From Micavibrio aeruginosavorus (GTDB taxonomy: Bacteria > Pseudomonadota > Alphaproteobacteria > Micavibrionales > Micavibrionaceae): DNA of 64,000 nucleotides. The stretch lies in contig CP066681.1 in the NCBI GenBank assembly GCA_016432265.1, forward strand, positions 832,342-896,341, in the 5' to 3' direction. Positions 18,689 to 26,190 of this stretch are shown one piece after another. The notes under the pieces are model-generated. The model worked only from the letters and a program-made list of their open reading frames with translations, did not search any database and had not been told where the DNA came from. The first letter of the stretch is position 1, and every line of letters starts with the position of its first letter. The translations under genes and the position numbers were made by a program.

Positions 18689-19732
18689 TCAGCACTGATG
18701 CACGGAAAGGGATTCAAGAAAGCTGTCGGTAAAGGCAGGCCAGGTATAGATCTGACTGATATAATCATGCCTTTCTTCTTTCTTTCCAGTGGATTGCAAG
18801 GCTAATTTCACGGCTTGCGAGAGATCATCGTCCACCGCTCCCAGCAGGGGGGTGGTAATGATGTCCTGCGGGCCTGCTACAGGATAGCCCGCCACGGGAA
18901 TCCCGCAGGAAAGCGCCTCAATTAAAACAATTCCAAACGTATCGGTTCTTGATGGAAAGACGAAAACATCGGCGCTGCGGTACCAACTTGCGAGGTCGGC
19001 TCCTGTTTTTTTACCGACAAACATGACGTCGGGAAAAGCGGCCCTGAGCGCCGGGAGAGAAGGGCCGTCTCCGACCACAATTTTCAACCCTTCCCATTCC
19101 ATATTCAGGAAAGCTTCGATGTTTTTTTCAATCGCCACGCGGCCCACGAAAAGGGCAACGAGTTTCTTCATGGGATCGATTGCCAGCGGCCCTTCAACCG
19201 TGAAGAGGTCAATCGGCACGCCACGTGGAATGGCGGCGAGAGGGGCTGTTATCCCCCACGTACGCAGTTCGCGGTTGATGGTTTCCGTTGTCGTAATGAT
19301 CACGGCGGAACGATTATGGAATTTCTTGACCATGGCAATGCCCAAGGTGCGAGCCGGACGGTAAAGCCACGGGAAATGCTTGGCGACGCGCTTGGCGAAA
19401 TAGTCAGGAAACATCGTATGGAAGGCTGTACTGAAACGATGATTGTGACGGCGGCACCAGCGTTGCGCTGTCTGCCCCAGAGGGCCTTCTGTTGCAATAT
19501 GTATACTATCGGGTGCAAACGCCTCGATCATGCCGGAAAGGCGGCAATAGGGAAAAAGGGCAAGCTCGATTTCGCGGTAGCCCGGCAGGGGCATGCGCCA
19601 CGGGAAATCGTGCGGGCCGATCACTTGGACTTCGTGGCCGCGGCGGGTCAGTTCCGCGGCGAGGTATTCATAGGTGCGCACGACGCCGTTAATCTGCGGG
19701 TGCCAGGCATCGCTGATAATCAGTATCCTCAT
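18689..19732 (-). CDS. Glycosyltransferase family 4, mannosyltransferase-like
   Basis: A 347-residue GT-B glycosyltransferase. The N-terminal domain begins MRILIISDAWHPQINGVVRTYEYLAAELTRRGHEV, and the C-terminal GT1 domain contains LFVGRVAIEKNIEAFL, VGDGPSLPAL and VFPSRTDTFGIVLIEALSCGIPVAGYPVAG, including the E-x7-E-type nucleotide-sugar contact. This pattern matches GDP-mannose-dependent alpha-mannosyltransferases that modify lipids or polysaccharides on the cytoplasmic face. The ATG at 19732 is used; a GTG two codons earlier is possible. It lies 81 bases upstream of cpdR on the same strand and is divergent from the secreted protein at 19808. Donor and acceptor cannot be fixed from sequence. 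Confidence 0.86.
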   Translation of the reverse strand: MRILIISDAWHPQINGVVRTYEYLAAELTRRGHEVQVIGPHDFPWRMPLPGYREIELALFPYCRLSGMIEAFAPDSIHIATEGPLGQTAQRWCRRHNHRFSTAFHTMFPDYFAKRVAKHFPWLYRPARTLGIAMVKKFHNRSAVIITTTETINRELRTWGITAPLAAIPRGVPIDLFTVEGPLAIDPMKKLVALFVGRVAIEKNIEAFLNMEWEGLKIVVGDGPSLPALRAAFPDVMFVGKKTGADLASWYRSADVFVFPSRTDTFGIVLIEALSCGIPVAGYPVAGPQDIITTPLLGAVDDDLSQAVKLALQSTGKKEERHDYISQIYTWPAFTDSFLESLSVHQC

Positions 19733-19807
19733 GGACACAGAGCGGTAACGATTTTACACTCAAAGATCAAGACCCACCCCGATAACAGGGCAACGCCGCG
19801 CTAAAAC

Positions 19808-21187
19808 ATGATCATCCGTCGCCATATCACTTTGACAATGGGAGTTGCAGTCCTGATGCTGGCGGCAGCGGCCATGCCGGTACAAGCACAGATGTGCGAT
19901 ACGCTGCCCGAGGTCATCAGCACGTTGAAAACGCCCACTTACGGATTCCCTACGGTATGGGATGCCGATTATGGCGAACGCGGCCGCCTGATCCAGTTTG
20001 CCGCAGGCGTGGTCATGCCCGAGGGCACCATCATGGCTTACGGCGTCAAAATAGATTTGCAGACATCGCAGGCTCTGCAAACCGGGTTGGTCGAACTGAA
20101 CCGCCGCGGCCGTACTCTGGTCGAGCAGTTTGTTCCCGCAAAAGACGGAGAGCAGCCGGCCGGGATGGCCAAGCTCGGGGAGCGCTTCGTTGGCGTTTCG
20201 AATATTCGCGTTGGCAAGGGGAAAGACCGCCATGTGCGCCTTAGCTGGTACGACCGTCAGGGCGTTTATAAGCGCGAACAGATATTAAGCGACGCGGCCT
20301 ATGATTACATCGCGCAAGGGATCGTCCCTGCCGCCGAGGGCAAAGGGTTCGTCGTGATCGTTCAGGCTGTCAACCGCAAAGATCCCAAGGATCAGTACGG
20401 CATCCTGAGTCGTCACACCGATGACGGCAAGCTGGTATGGAAGCGGGCTTACCGCCCCGGTGTCAACAACATGCTGGCAGGGCTGGCCGTTACGGATGAC
20501 AAATCCTATATCGCCACGGGCAAGATCATTATGGATGACGGACGCATGGCCGGGTGGATCCTGAAACTTGGACATGACGGCACCATCTTGTGGCAGCGCA
20601 CCTATCCGCGTGGCAAATACTCCGTTTTGAACGGCGGAGCGGCATCCTCTAGAGTCACGCCCGACGGTGGCCATTATTACCTTGTCACCGGCGCCGCGGA
20701 GCCGGTCGACGACAACCCGCATGCGGCCTGGGTGATGGAGGTCGATCCGGCGGGCGAACCCGTATGGCAGCGTTACTACCGCCTTAAGGATTACGAATTC
20801 AACGGCCAGGATATAAGCGCTCGCGCTGATGGCCGCGTGGTCGTGGTGGCCAATGCGCTGACGCGTGACAGTTACGATCCATTCATGCATGACCATATCC
20901 GCGTTCTAAGCCTCTCGCCGCGCGGCGCGATGCTTGACGATCAGTCCTACCTCAATGGGTTGAAGGCGCAGGCCAGCGATGTGACTCGCAATGCCAGCGG
21001 TGAAACCGTCATCACGGCAACCATCCTTAAAGAGCAAAAAAAGTCGGAGCAGGAATACGGCCCGGAAAAACCCGTGCCCGAAGGCCAGCAGCCCGCGCCA
21101 GAACCGCCGCTGCAGGAAGGATGGGTCATGGTGGTGCCGGGGCTGGATGTTTACGAAGATCCCTGTGTTCGCAAGCCACGCCGTTAG
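19808..21187 (+). CDS. Secreted beta-propeller-like protein, function unknown
   Basis: A 459-residue protein with a clear Sec signal peptide (residues 1-28, ending VQAQM). The mature part shows repeated strand patterns with W and G/D turns (for example GILSRHTDDGKLVWKRAYRPG, GWILKLGHDGTILWQRTYPRG and WVMEVDPAGEPVWQRYYRLKD), three to four units that resemble PQQ/WD-type propeller blades. No catalytic motif is recognised. It has its own promoter region opposite the glycosyltransferase (75-base gap). The C-terminal 60 residues are Pro/Glu/Lys-rich. Probably a periplasmic or surface protein. Confidence 0.7.
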   Translation: MIIRRHITLTMGVAVLMLAAAAMPVQAQMCDTLPEVISTLKTPTYGFPTVWDADYGERGRLIQFAAGVVMPEGTIMAYGVKIDLQTSQALQTGLVELNRRGRTLVEQFVPAKDGEQPAGMAKLGERFVGVSNIRVGKGKDRHVRLSWYDRQGVYKREQILSDAAYDYIAQGIVPAAEGKGFVVIVQAVNRKDPKDQYGILSRHTDDGKLVWKRAYRPGVNNMLAGLAVTDDKSYIATGKIIMDDGRMAGWILKLGHDGTILWQRTYPRGKYSVLNGGAASSRVTPDGGHYYLVTGAAEPVDDNPHAAWVMEVDPAGEPVWQRYYRLKDYEFNGQDISARADGRVVVVANALTRDSYDPFMHDHIRVLSLSPRGAMLDDQSYLNGLKAQASDVTRNASGETVITATILKEQKKSEQEYGPEKPVPEGQQPAPEPPLQEGWVMVVPGLDVYEDPCVRKPRR

Positions 21188-21257
21188 GTGTGCTGGCAAA
21201 ACCAACGAGTCCTGACCCTAATTTGAATATTTTCATGCCGTCCTGTATGTAGTCGCC

Positions 21258-22250
21258 ATGTCAGAACCGTTCCAACATCTCCGCTTCAGCGTGCCGCCAG
21301 AACAAGCGGGGGTGCGTTTGGACAAGTTTCTTGCCGATGTGGCCGTAGAACTTTCAAGAACGCGCATCAAGGCGCTGGTTCTGGGGGGGCAGGTGCAGGT
21401 GAGAGGGAATGTGTGCGACAGCCCGGCGTATAAGCTCAAAAGCGGTGATGAGATCAGGATCGACGTTCCCGCACCACGCGAAGACACGCCGCTGCCGGAA
21501 AACATTCCTCTCGATATCGTTTATGAAGACGACGCCCTGATCGTGATCAACAAGCCGGTGGGGCTGGTGGTGCATGCCGGAGCCGGGCACGAAGATGGCA
21601 CGCTGGTGAACGCGCTTTTGCATCATTGCGGCGATACGCTTTCAGGCATCGGCGGTGTGAAGCGCCCGGGGATCGTTCACCGTCTCGACAAGGATACCAG
21701 CGGCCTGATGCTTGCGGCCAAGACGGATCGCGCTCATCAGGCCTTGTCGGCCCAGCTTTCGGATCGCTCCTTGCATCGTTTGTACAAGGCGTTGGTCTGG
21801 GGTGCGCCAGTGCCGCGCAAGGGCATCGTCGATGCGCCGATAGGCCGCCACCCCTCTCATCGTCAGAAAATGGCTGTGGTGCAAAGGAACGGCCGCGAGG
21901 CGCGCACGCAGTATCTGGTGGCTGAGGAATGGGGCCCGGCCGCGTTGGTCGAATGCAGCCTTGAGACGGGCCGCACGCATCAGGTACGGGTTCATATGGC
22001 GCACCTGGGGCATCCGCTGCTGGGGGATCCGCTTTACGGGCTGGCGCGCAACGGCCAGATGTCCCGTTTGCGCAAGGCGGGATTGGGCGAGAATGAATGC
22101 GCGCTGATCGTCGATTTCCCGCGGCAGGCCCTGCATGCCGCTGAAATTGCCTTCATCCACCCCCTGACCGGGGAGGAGATGGGGTTTGAGAGCCCCATAC
22201 CGGAGGATATGGCTGGAATAATTAATGTTTTAAATCAAATAGATAAATGA
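21258..22250 (+). CDS. rluD: 23S rRNA pseudouridine synthase, RluD family
   Basis: A 330-residue RluA/RluD-type enzyme that converts uridines of 23S rRNA helix 69 to pseudouridine. An N-terminal S4 RNA-binding domain (VRLDKFLADVAVELSRTRIKALV) is followed by the catalytic domain with the active-site Asp in GIVHRLDKDTSGLML, then ALVWGAP and ETGRTHQVRVHMAHLGHPLLGDPLYG. Both domains and the overall length fit RluD better than the shorter RluA or RluC-like forms. It lies upstream of a 447-base non-coding interval. In many alphaproteobacteria rpoH follows rluD; here it does not. Confidence 0.93.
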   Translation: MSEPFQHLRFSVPPEQAGVRLDKFLADVAVELSRTRIKALVLGGQVQVRGNVCDSPAYKLKSGDEIRIDVPAPREDTPLPENIPLDIVYEDDALIVINKPVGLVVHAGAGHEDGTLVNALLHHCGDTLSGIGGVKRPGIVHRLDKDTSGLMLAAKTDRAHQALSAQLSDRSLHRLYKALVWGAPVPRKGIVDAPIGRHPSHRQKMAVVQRNGREARTQYLVAEEWGPAALVECSLETGRTHQVRVHMAHLGHPLLGDPLYGLARNGQMSRLRKAGLGENECALIVDFPRQALHAAEIAFIHPLTGEEMGFESPIPEDMAGIINVLNQIDK

Positions 22251-22265
22251 TTTCTAGAAAAACAC

Positions 22266-22294
22266 TTGTATTTACATAAAATTTTAGATATATT
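22266..22294 (+). promoter_or_regulatory. Sigma-70-like promoter for candidate RNA
   Basis: TTGTAT at 22266-22271 and TATATT at 22289-22294 are separated by exactly 17 bases, a good housekeeping-type match in an A+T-rich stretch. Transcription would begin near 22301. This is a visual match only. Confidence 0.5.
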
Positions 22295-22301
22295 TGAAGA
22301 A

Positions 22302-22509
22302 TAGAGACAATGCTGAGTAGGAACGATCTGTAAGCCACAGATCCTGAGTGTGAGACAGGAAAGGCTAAGAGGGACTGCAAAAAGCAACACGAACCCGGGG
22401 GCGGGTTCTAAACAGCAAGGACACAAGTTTCGCGTTTTTCTAAAGTTTACCTTTGACCGATCTGGTATCTGTTCCCTTAAGCCGCCGCAAGGCGGCTTCT
22501 TCTTTCGAT
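22302..22509 (+). ncRNA. Candidate structured non-coding RNA
   Basis: About 200 bases bounded by a promoter-like pair and an intrinsic terminator. Two perfect seven-base-pair hairpins are visible: GATCTGT/ACAGATC at 22325-22343 with loop AAGCC, and GAACCCG/CGGGTTC at 22391-22408 with a four-G loop. The linker between them is purine-rich with no open frame. It does not match the core motifs of RNase P RNA, tmRNA, SRP RNA or 6S RNA as far as can be judged by eye. It could be an independent small RNA or a premature-termination leader upstream of the dehydrogenase gene. Confidence 0.5.
22479..22509 (+). terminator. Intrinsic terminator of candidate RNA
   Basis: An eight-base-pair stem AAGCCGCC/GGCGGCTT with a GCAA tetraloop is followed by a pyrimidine-rich tract (TTCTTCTTTC, then five T). 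It shares its core stem with the flp terminator at 7441. Confidence 0.88.
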
Positions 22510-22697
22510 TTTTGCGGCATGCTGCTGCTGCGAAAGAAAATTTCTTTTAAAAATCCGGCGATTCGTGCAGTGTTCTTTCGAATTTGGCCAATGGAGACGC
22601 AGATGTTTCAGCTTCGCGCGCCAAATCGTTATACTGAAAAGAATAAATCACTTTAGGGCATGTTGCGGTGCATATAGCTCGCCGCGAGGAGTATCTC

Positions 22698-23819
22698 ATG
22701 AATATCCAGGATCTGGACGCATCCTTTCTTTCACAATTCGTCGATTATGACGGGCATGAAACCATACGCCGCGTCGAAGATTCTGAAACCGGGCTTTTGG
22801 CGTTCATCGGCATTCATAACGGGAACCTTGGCCCGGCGCTGGGCGGTTGCCGCATGTTTGCCTATGACAGCGAGCAGGATGCCATCCGCGATGTGCTACG
22901 CCTTTCGCGCGGTATGACCTACAAGAACGCTTTGGCCGGGCTGCCGCTGGGCGGTGGCAAAAGCGTGATCATCGGCGATCCGCGCAAGCTGAAAACCGAT
23001 GCGCTGATCAGCGCAGTGGCGCGCGCGGTCGAAGGGCTGGGCGGGCGCTACATCACCGCGGAGGACAGCGGCACCAACGAACATGACATGATCACCATGT
23101 CCAGGGAAACCAGCTATGTCGTGGGGTTGCCCTCGGCGGCTGATTCTGTTGGCGGCGATCCGTCGCCTGTCACAGCCTGCGGCGTCTTCAGGGGATTGAA
23201 AGCCTGTGTGGCCCGCCGTTACGGGAATGAGAGTGTTAAAGGGCTCAAAGTCGCGGTGCAGGGGTTGGGCGCTGTCGGTTATGCGCTGTGCCAGTATTTG
23301 CATGGCGAGGGCGCGATACTGACCGTAACCGACGTGCGCGACGAATCGCTGACCCGCGCCCGGGCCGAGATGCCCGGGATCACAGTGGTGGCGCCGGATG
23401 CGATTTTCAGCGTGGAGGCGAATGTATTCGCGCCCTGCGCTTTGGGCGCGCAGATCAATGACCAGACGATCCCGCAGCTTAAAGTGGACATCGTTGCCGG
23501 GGCGGCGAACAACCAACTGGCGACACCTGCGCACGGGCAGAAGCTGGCGGATAAGGGCATCTTGTACGCTCCCGATTATGTGATCAACGCAGGCGGCGTC
23601 ATTTGCGTGGCGTATGAATATTGCCAGCGCATCGGCAAGAACCCGTTCAGTCACGATATTACCCGCGCTAACATGATGGCGCATGTCGATAAAATCGGCG
23701 GCACACTCGATACCATCTTCAATATCGCGGAGACACGCCAGATCACCACGGCCAAAGCCGCCGATGAATTGGCCGAGGCGATTTTCCGCACCCCGAAGAA
23801 GGCTGCAGCCCAAGGTTAA
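22698..23819 (+). CDS. Leucine/glutamate-type amino-acid dehydrogenase
   Basis: A 373-residue NAD-dependent Glu/Leu/Phe/Val dehydrogenase that oxidatively deaminates an amino acid to its 2-oxo acid. Conserved elements: GPALGGCRMF, the catalytic-lysine motif LPLGGGKSVIIGDP, TAEDSGTNEHDM, the Rossmann motif VAVQGLGAVGYALCQYL and AGAANNQLATP/YAPDYVINAGGVI. Its length and these segments fit leucine or valine dehydrogenase better than the larger glutamate enzymes. The ATG at 22698 is preferred because GAGGAG sits eight bases upstream; the in-frame ATG at 22668 has no such site. Substrate preference is inferred only. Confidence 0.9.
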   Translation: MNIQDLDASFLSQFVDYDGHETIRRVEDSETGLLAFIGIHNGNLGPALGGCRMFAYDSEQDAIRDVLRLSRGMTYKNALAGLPLGGGKSVIIGDPRKLKTDALISAVARAVEGLGGRYITAEDSGTNEHDMITMSRETSYVVGLPSAADSVGGDPSPVTACGVFRGLKACVARRYGNESVKGLKVAVQGLGAVGYALCQYLHGEGAILTVTDVRDESLTRARAEMPGITVVAPDAIFSVEANVFAPCALGAQINDQTIPQLKVDIVAGAANNQLATPAHGQKLADKGILYAPDYVINAGGVICVAYEYCQRIGKNPFSHDITRANMMAHVDKIGGTLDTIFNIAETRQITTAKAADELAEAIFRTPKKAAAQG

Positions 23820-24009
23820 TCGGTTTGTCTGTCGGGCGTTAATCACTTCAAACCCCAGGAAAAATGCGGTTTGCTGGCACAGATACCCCCGATTATCCTC
23901 ATATTTGGTGTGGATGAGGCCGTGATTCGCGGCAAAAACCCTTGGCCGCCCCTGGCCCGACCCGGTATAGTCTGGTCATAATCCAAAAAACCAAAGGGGG
24001 GCGATAGAC

Positions 24010-26172
24010 GTGTCAGCCCAGGATGTCCGCGAATTTTTATACGCGAATATGAAATCGCAGCGCCGTTTTGAAACAGACGATGCGCCTTCCCCCTTGCGCA
24101 ATCTCGAGGCGCAAAAGGATGATCGCGTCCTGACCCTGCTCAACCAGTTGGGCGAGCGCCTGATTCGCAGCGAACGCGAGCGGCTTGAACTGAAAGAAAC
24201 AGTGGGCCGCTATGCCGATCTGATCGGCGCGCTGGAGAACAAGATCGACAAGCAGGCGTTGGCCGAAGAGTCGCTGCGCGAACGTCAGGACAAGATCGAG
24301 CGCGATTATGCCGCGCAGATGCAGAAGATGCAAAAAGCCATCGTCTTGGCCGAACGCATCGAGGAAGCCATCAACCAGCAAAACCGTCTCGCCCGCCGTA
24401 TCGAGCAGATCACGCAGGACAAGGCGCGGATGTTGCGCAAGCTGGAGCGGATCGAAGAAGCTGTCGTCGAAACCCAGACTGCCCTTAACGCCAAATCCCT
24501 TGTGCTGGTCGGTGAGCAGAGCCGCGCTGTCAACGACCCCTCTGCAACGATGCCGCCGCCCGCGAACCAGAACGCGGCATGGCAGGGACTGCCGATGCGC
24601 CGTTTTGCTTCGCGTGTGGCGGCGATTGCGCTGGTGGCGGGCCTGAGCTGGGGCATTTATCAATCCTTCCCGGAGATGATGAGCCGCAACAGCCTGGGTG
24701 ATGTTGAAGCCGTCAACCCGGAAAACCTGTTGGCTGCGCCGCCGTTCGCACCCGCGGATACGCCGGATGTGAAAGCATTGTCTTTCGGCACGGCCCCGGC
24801 TGAAGCGGATGACGAGCAATCGCGCGCCGTTCCTGCCGAAGCGGCGCCAGCGGCGGAGGATGCGATGGATACCGGCGAAGGTGAAAGCGTGACGCCGGAT
24901 GAAATTCGTACCCCGTCGCCTGTAACGATGGCCGATAGCAGTATTCTGGCCAAAAGCGATGATGAATTAGTGGCCATGCTGAATGACGATCCGGATGCGC
25001 TCGCCACCGCACTCAACAATATTGCCCCGGGTGCTGCCGCTATTCCGCCTTCGCTGGCCCCGGCACCTGTTCCCGCGCAACCATCTCCGGTCGAAAAAAA
25101 TTCAGCCGATCAGATGGCGATAAACGATTTCCTGCGCGGTCAGGCCGACTCGCGCCCGCTGGCTCAACGCATCCAGTCAGATGCCTCTTTGCCTGCCGCG
25201 TTCAAGGATGTGGAAGCCAAGGCGTTTCAGGGCGTGCCCGAAGCGCAGCACGATCTGGCGGCGATTTACACCGCCGGGCAGGGCGGCGTGAAGACGGATT
25301 TCACGCAAGCTGCCAAATGGTTCGAGGAGGCAGCGTTGAACGGCATCGCCAATGCGCGTTATAATCTAGGCGTGCTCTATCATCAGGGTTTGGGGGTCGC
25401 TCAGGATACGAATAAGGCGATCAACTGGTATAAGGCGGCCGCATCGCAAAACCATCCCGAAGCGCAGTATAACCTCGGCATCGCTTATATCGAAGGGGTT
25501 GGCACGGAATACAACCCGCAGAAGGCGGCGGCGAATTTCGAAAGCGCCGCGCGTGCGGGCATTCTGGAGGCGTCTTACAATCTTGGCCTGATTTATGAGA
25601 ACGGGCTGCTGGGGACGCCGCAGATCGAGGATGCCGTCTACTGGTACAGCCGGGCCGCCGAGGATGGCAGCCCCGAGGGCAAGGCTGCGCTTAACCAGTT
25701 GGGGCGCAATATGGGCTATAGCGAGAGCCGCATTCAGGAAATATACAAGAAACGCAAGGCCACGCTTGAAGGCGTCGCGGCCAAGCCTGCGGATTCTGCC
25801 GTGAAGGCGGCTGTTGCCACAGCAACGGAGACTCTTGCCGCTATACCGGTTTCAACGGCGGCTACCGCCATAGAAGAGCGCAAGCCCGTCGCTAATGAAA
25901 TCCCGGTATTGCCGCTGGATGCCGCATCTGTGCCGCTCAATGACACCGGCGCAAGCGCCGGACGCTCGACGCGGAATGCCAGCGTCGTCGCGCAGATCCA
26001 GGAACATTTGATGAATACCGGCCTTTATCCGGGCCCGGCTGACGGTACCTATAACGATGTCATGGCCGACGCCATACGCTCCTATCAGAAAGCGCACAAT
26101 CTCGCCAGCGATGGCCGCGCCAGCGAAGCCTTGCTGATCCACATGCTGTCGCAGGAAGGCGAAAGCGAGTAG
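24010..26172 (+). CDS. PodJ-like polar organiser (coiled coil, Sel1 repeats, PG-binding)
   Basis: A 720-residue protein starting at GTG 24010, preceded by a GGGGGG-rich ribosome site. Residues about 20-170 are a charged coiled coil (cytoplasmic), followed by a membrane helix near 200-216 (VAAIALVAGLSWGIY), a Pro/Ala/acidic linker to about 380, three or four Sel1-like repeats at about 400-545 (AQHDLAAIYTAGQGGVKTD, ARYNLGVLYHQGLGV and AQYNLGIAYIEGVG) and a C-terminal peptidoglycan-binding domain (VVAQIQEHLMNTGLYPGPADG). This is the architecture of PodJ, which in Caulobacter localises PleC and the CpaE pilus factor at the new pole. The assignment rests on architecture, not on close identity. Confidence 0.78.
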   Translation: MSAQDVREFLYANMKSQRRFETDDAPSPLRNLEAQKDDRVLTLLNQLGERLIRSERERLELKETVGRYADLIGALENKIDKQALAEESLRERQDKIERDYAAQMQKMQKAIVLAERIEEAINQQNRLARRIEQITQDKARMLRKLERIEEAVVETQTALNAKSLVLVGEQSRAVNDPSATMPPPANQNAAWQGLPMRRFASRVAAIALVAGLSWGIYQSFPEMMSRNSLGDVEAVNPENLLAAPPFAPADTPDVKALSFGTAPAEADDEQSRAVPAEAAPAAEDAMDTGEGESVTPDEIRTPSPVTMADSSILAKSDDELVAMLNDDPDALATALNNIAPGAAAIPPSLAPAPVPAQPSPVEKNSADQMAINDFLRGQADSRPLAQRIQSDASLPAAFKDVEAKAFQGVPEAQHDLAAIYTAGQGGVKTDFTQAAKWFEEAALNGIANARYNLGVLYHQGLGVAQDTNKAINWYKAAASQNHPEAQYNLGIAYIEGVGTEYNPQKAAANFESAARAGILEASYNLGLIYENGLLGTPQIEDAVYWYSRAAEDGSPEGKAALNQLGRNMGYSESRIQEIYKKRKATLEGVAAKPADSAVKAAVATATETLAAIPVSTAATAIEERKPVANEIPVLPLDAASVPLNDTGASAGRSTRNASVVAQIQEHLMNTGLYPGPADGTYNDVMADAIRSYQKAHNLASDGRASEALLIHMLSQEGESE

Positions 26173-26190
26173 GTGTCTCGCTGTCATTGT

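Larger units (their letters stand above)
22251..22697 (+). other. Non-coding interval between rluD and the dehydrogenase
   Basis: 447 bases without a convincing protein gene on either strand; the short open frames present lack ribosome sites and protein-like composition. The first half holds a promoter-like pair, two strong hairpins and an intrinsic terminator (listed separately). The second half, 22511-22697, shows nothing recognisable except the GAGGAG ribosome site that fixes the dehydrogenase start. Confidence 0.8.

Noticed and set aside
22302-22509. tmRNA, RNase P RNA or 6S RNA
   Set aside because: Characteristic core sequences of these RNAs (for example the RNase P GAGGAAAGTCC box or an ssrA tag frame) were looked for and not found.
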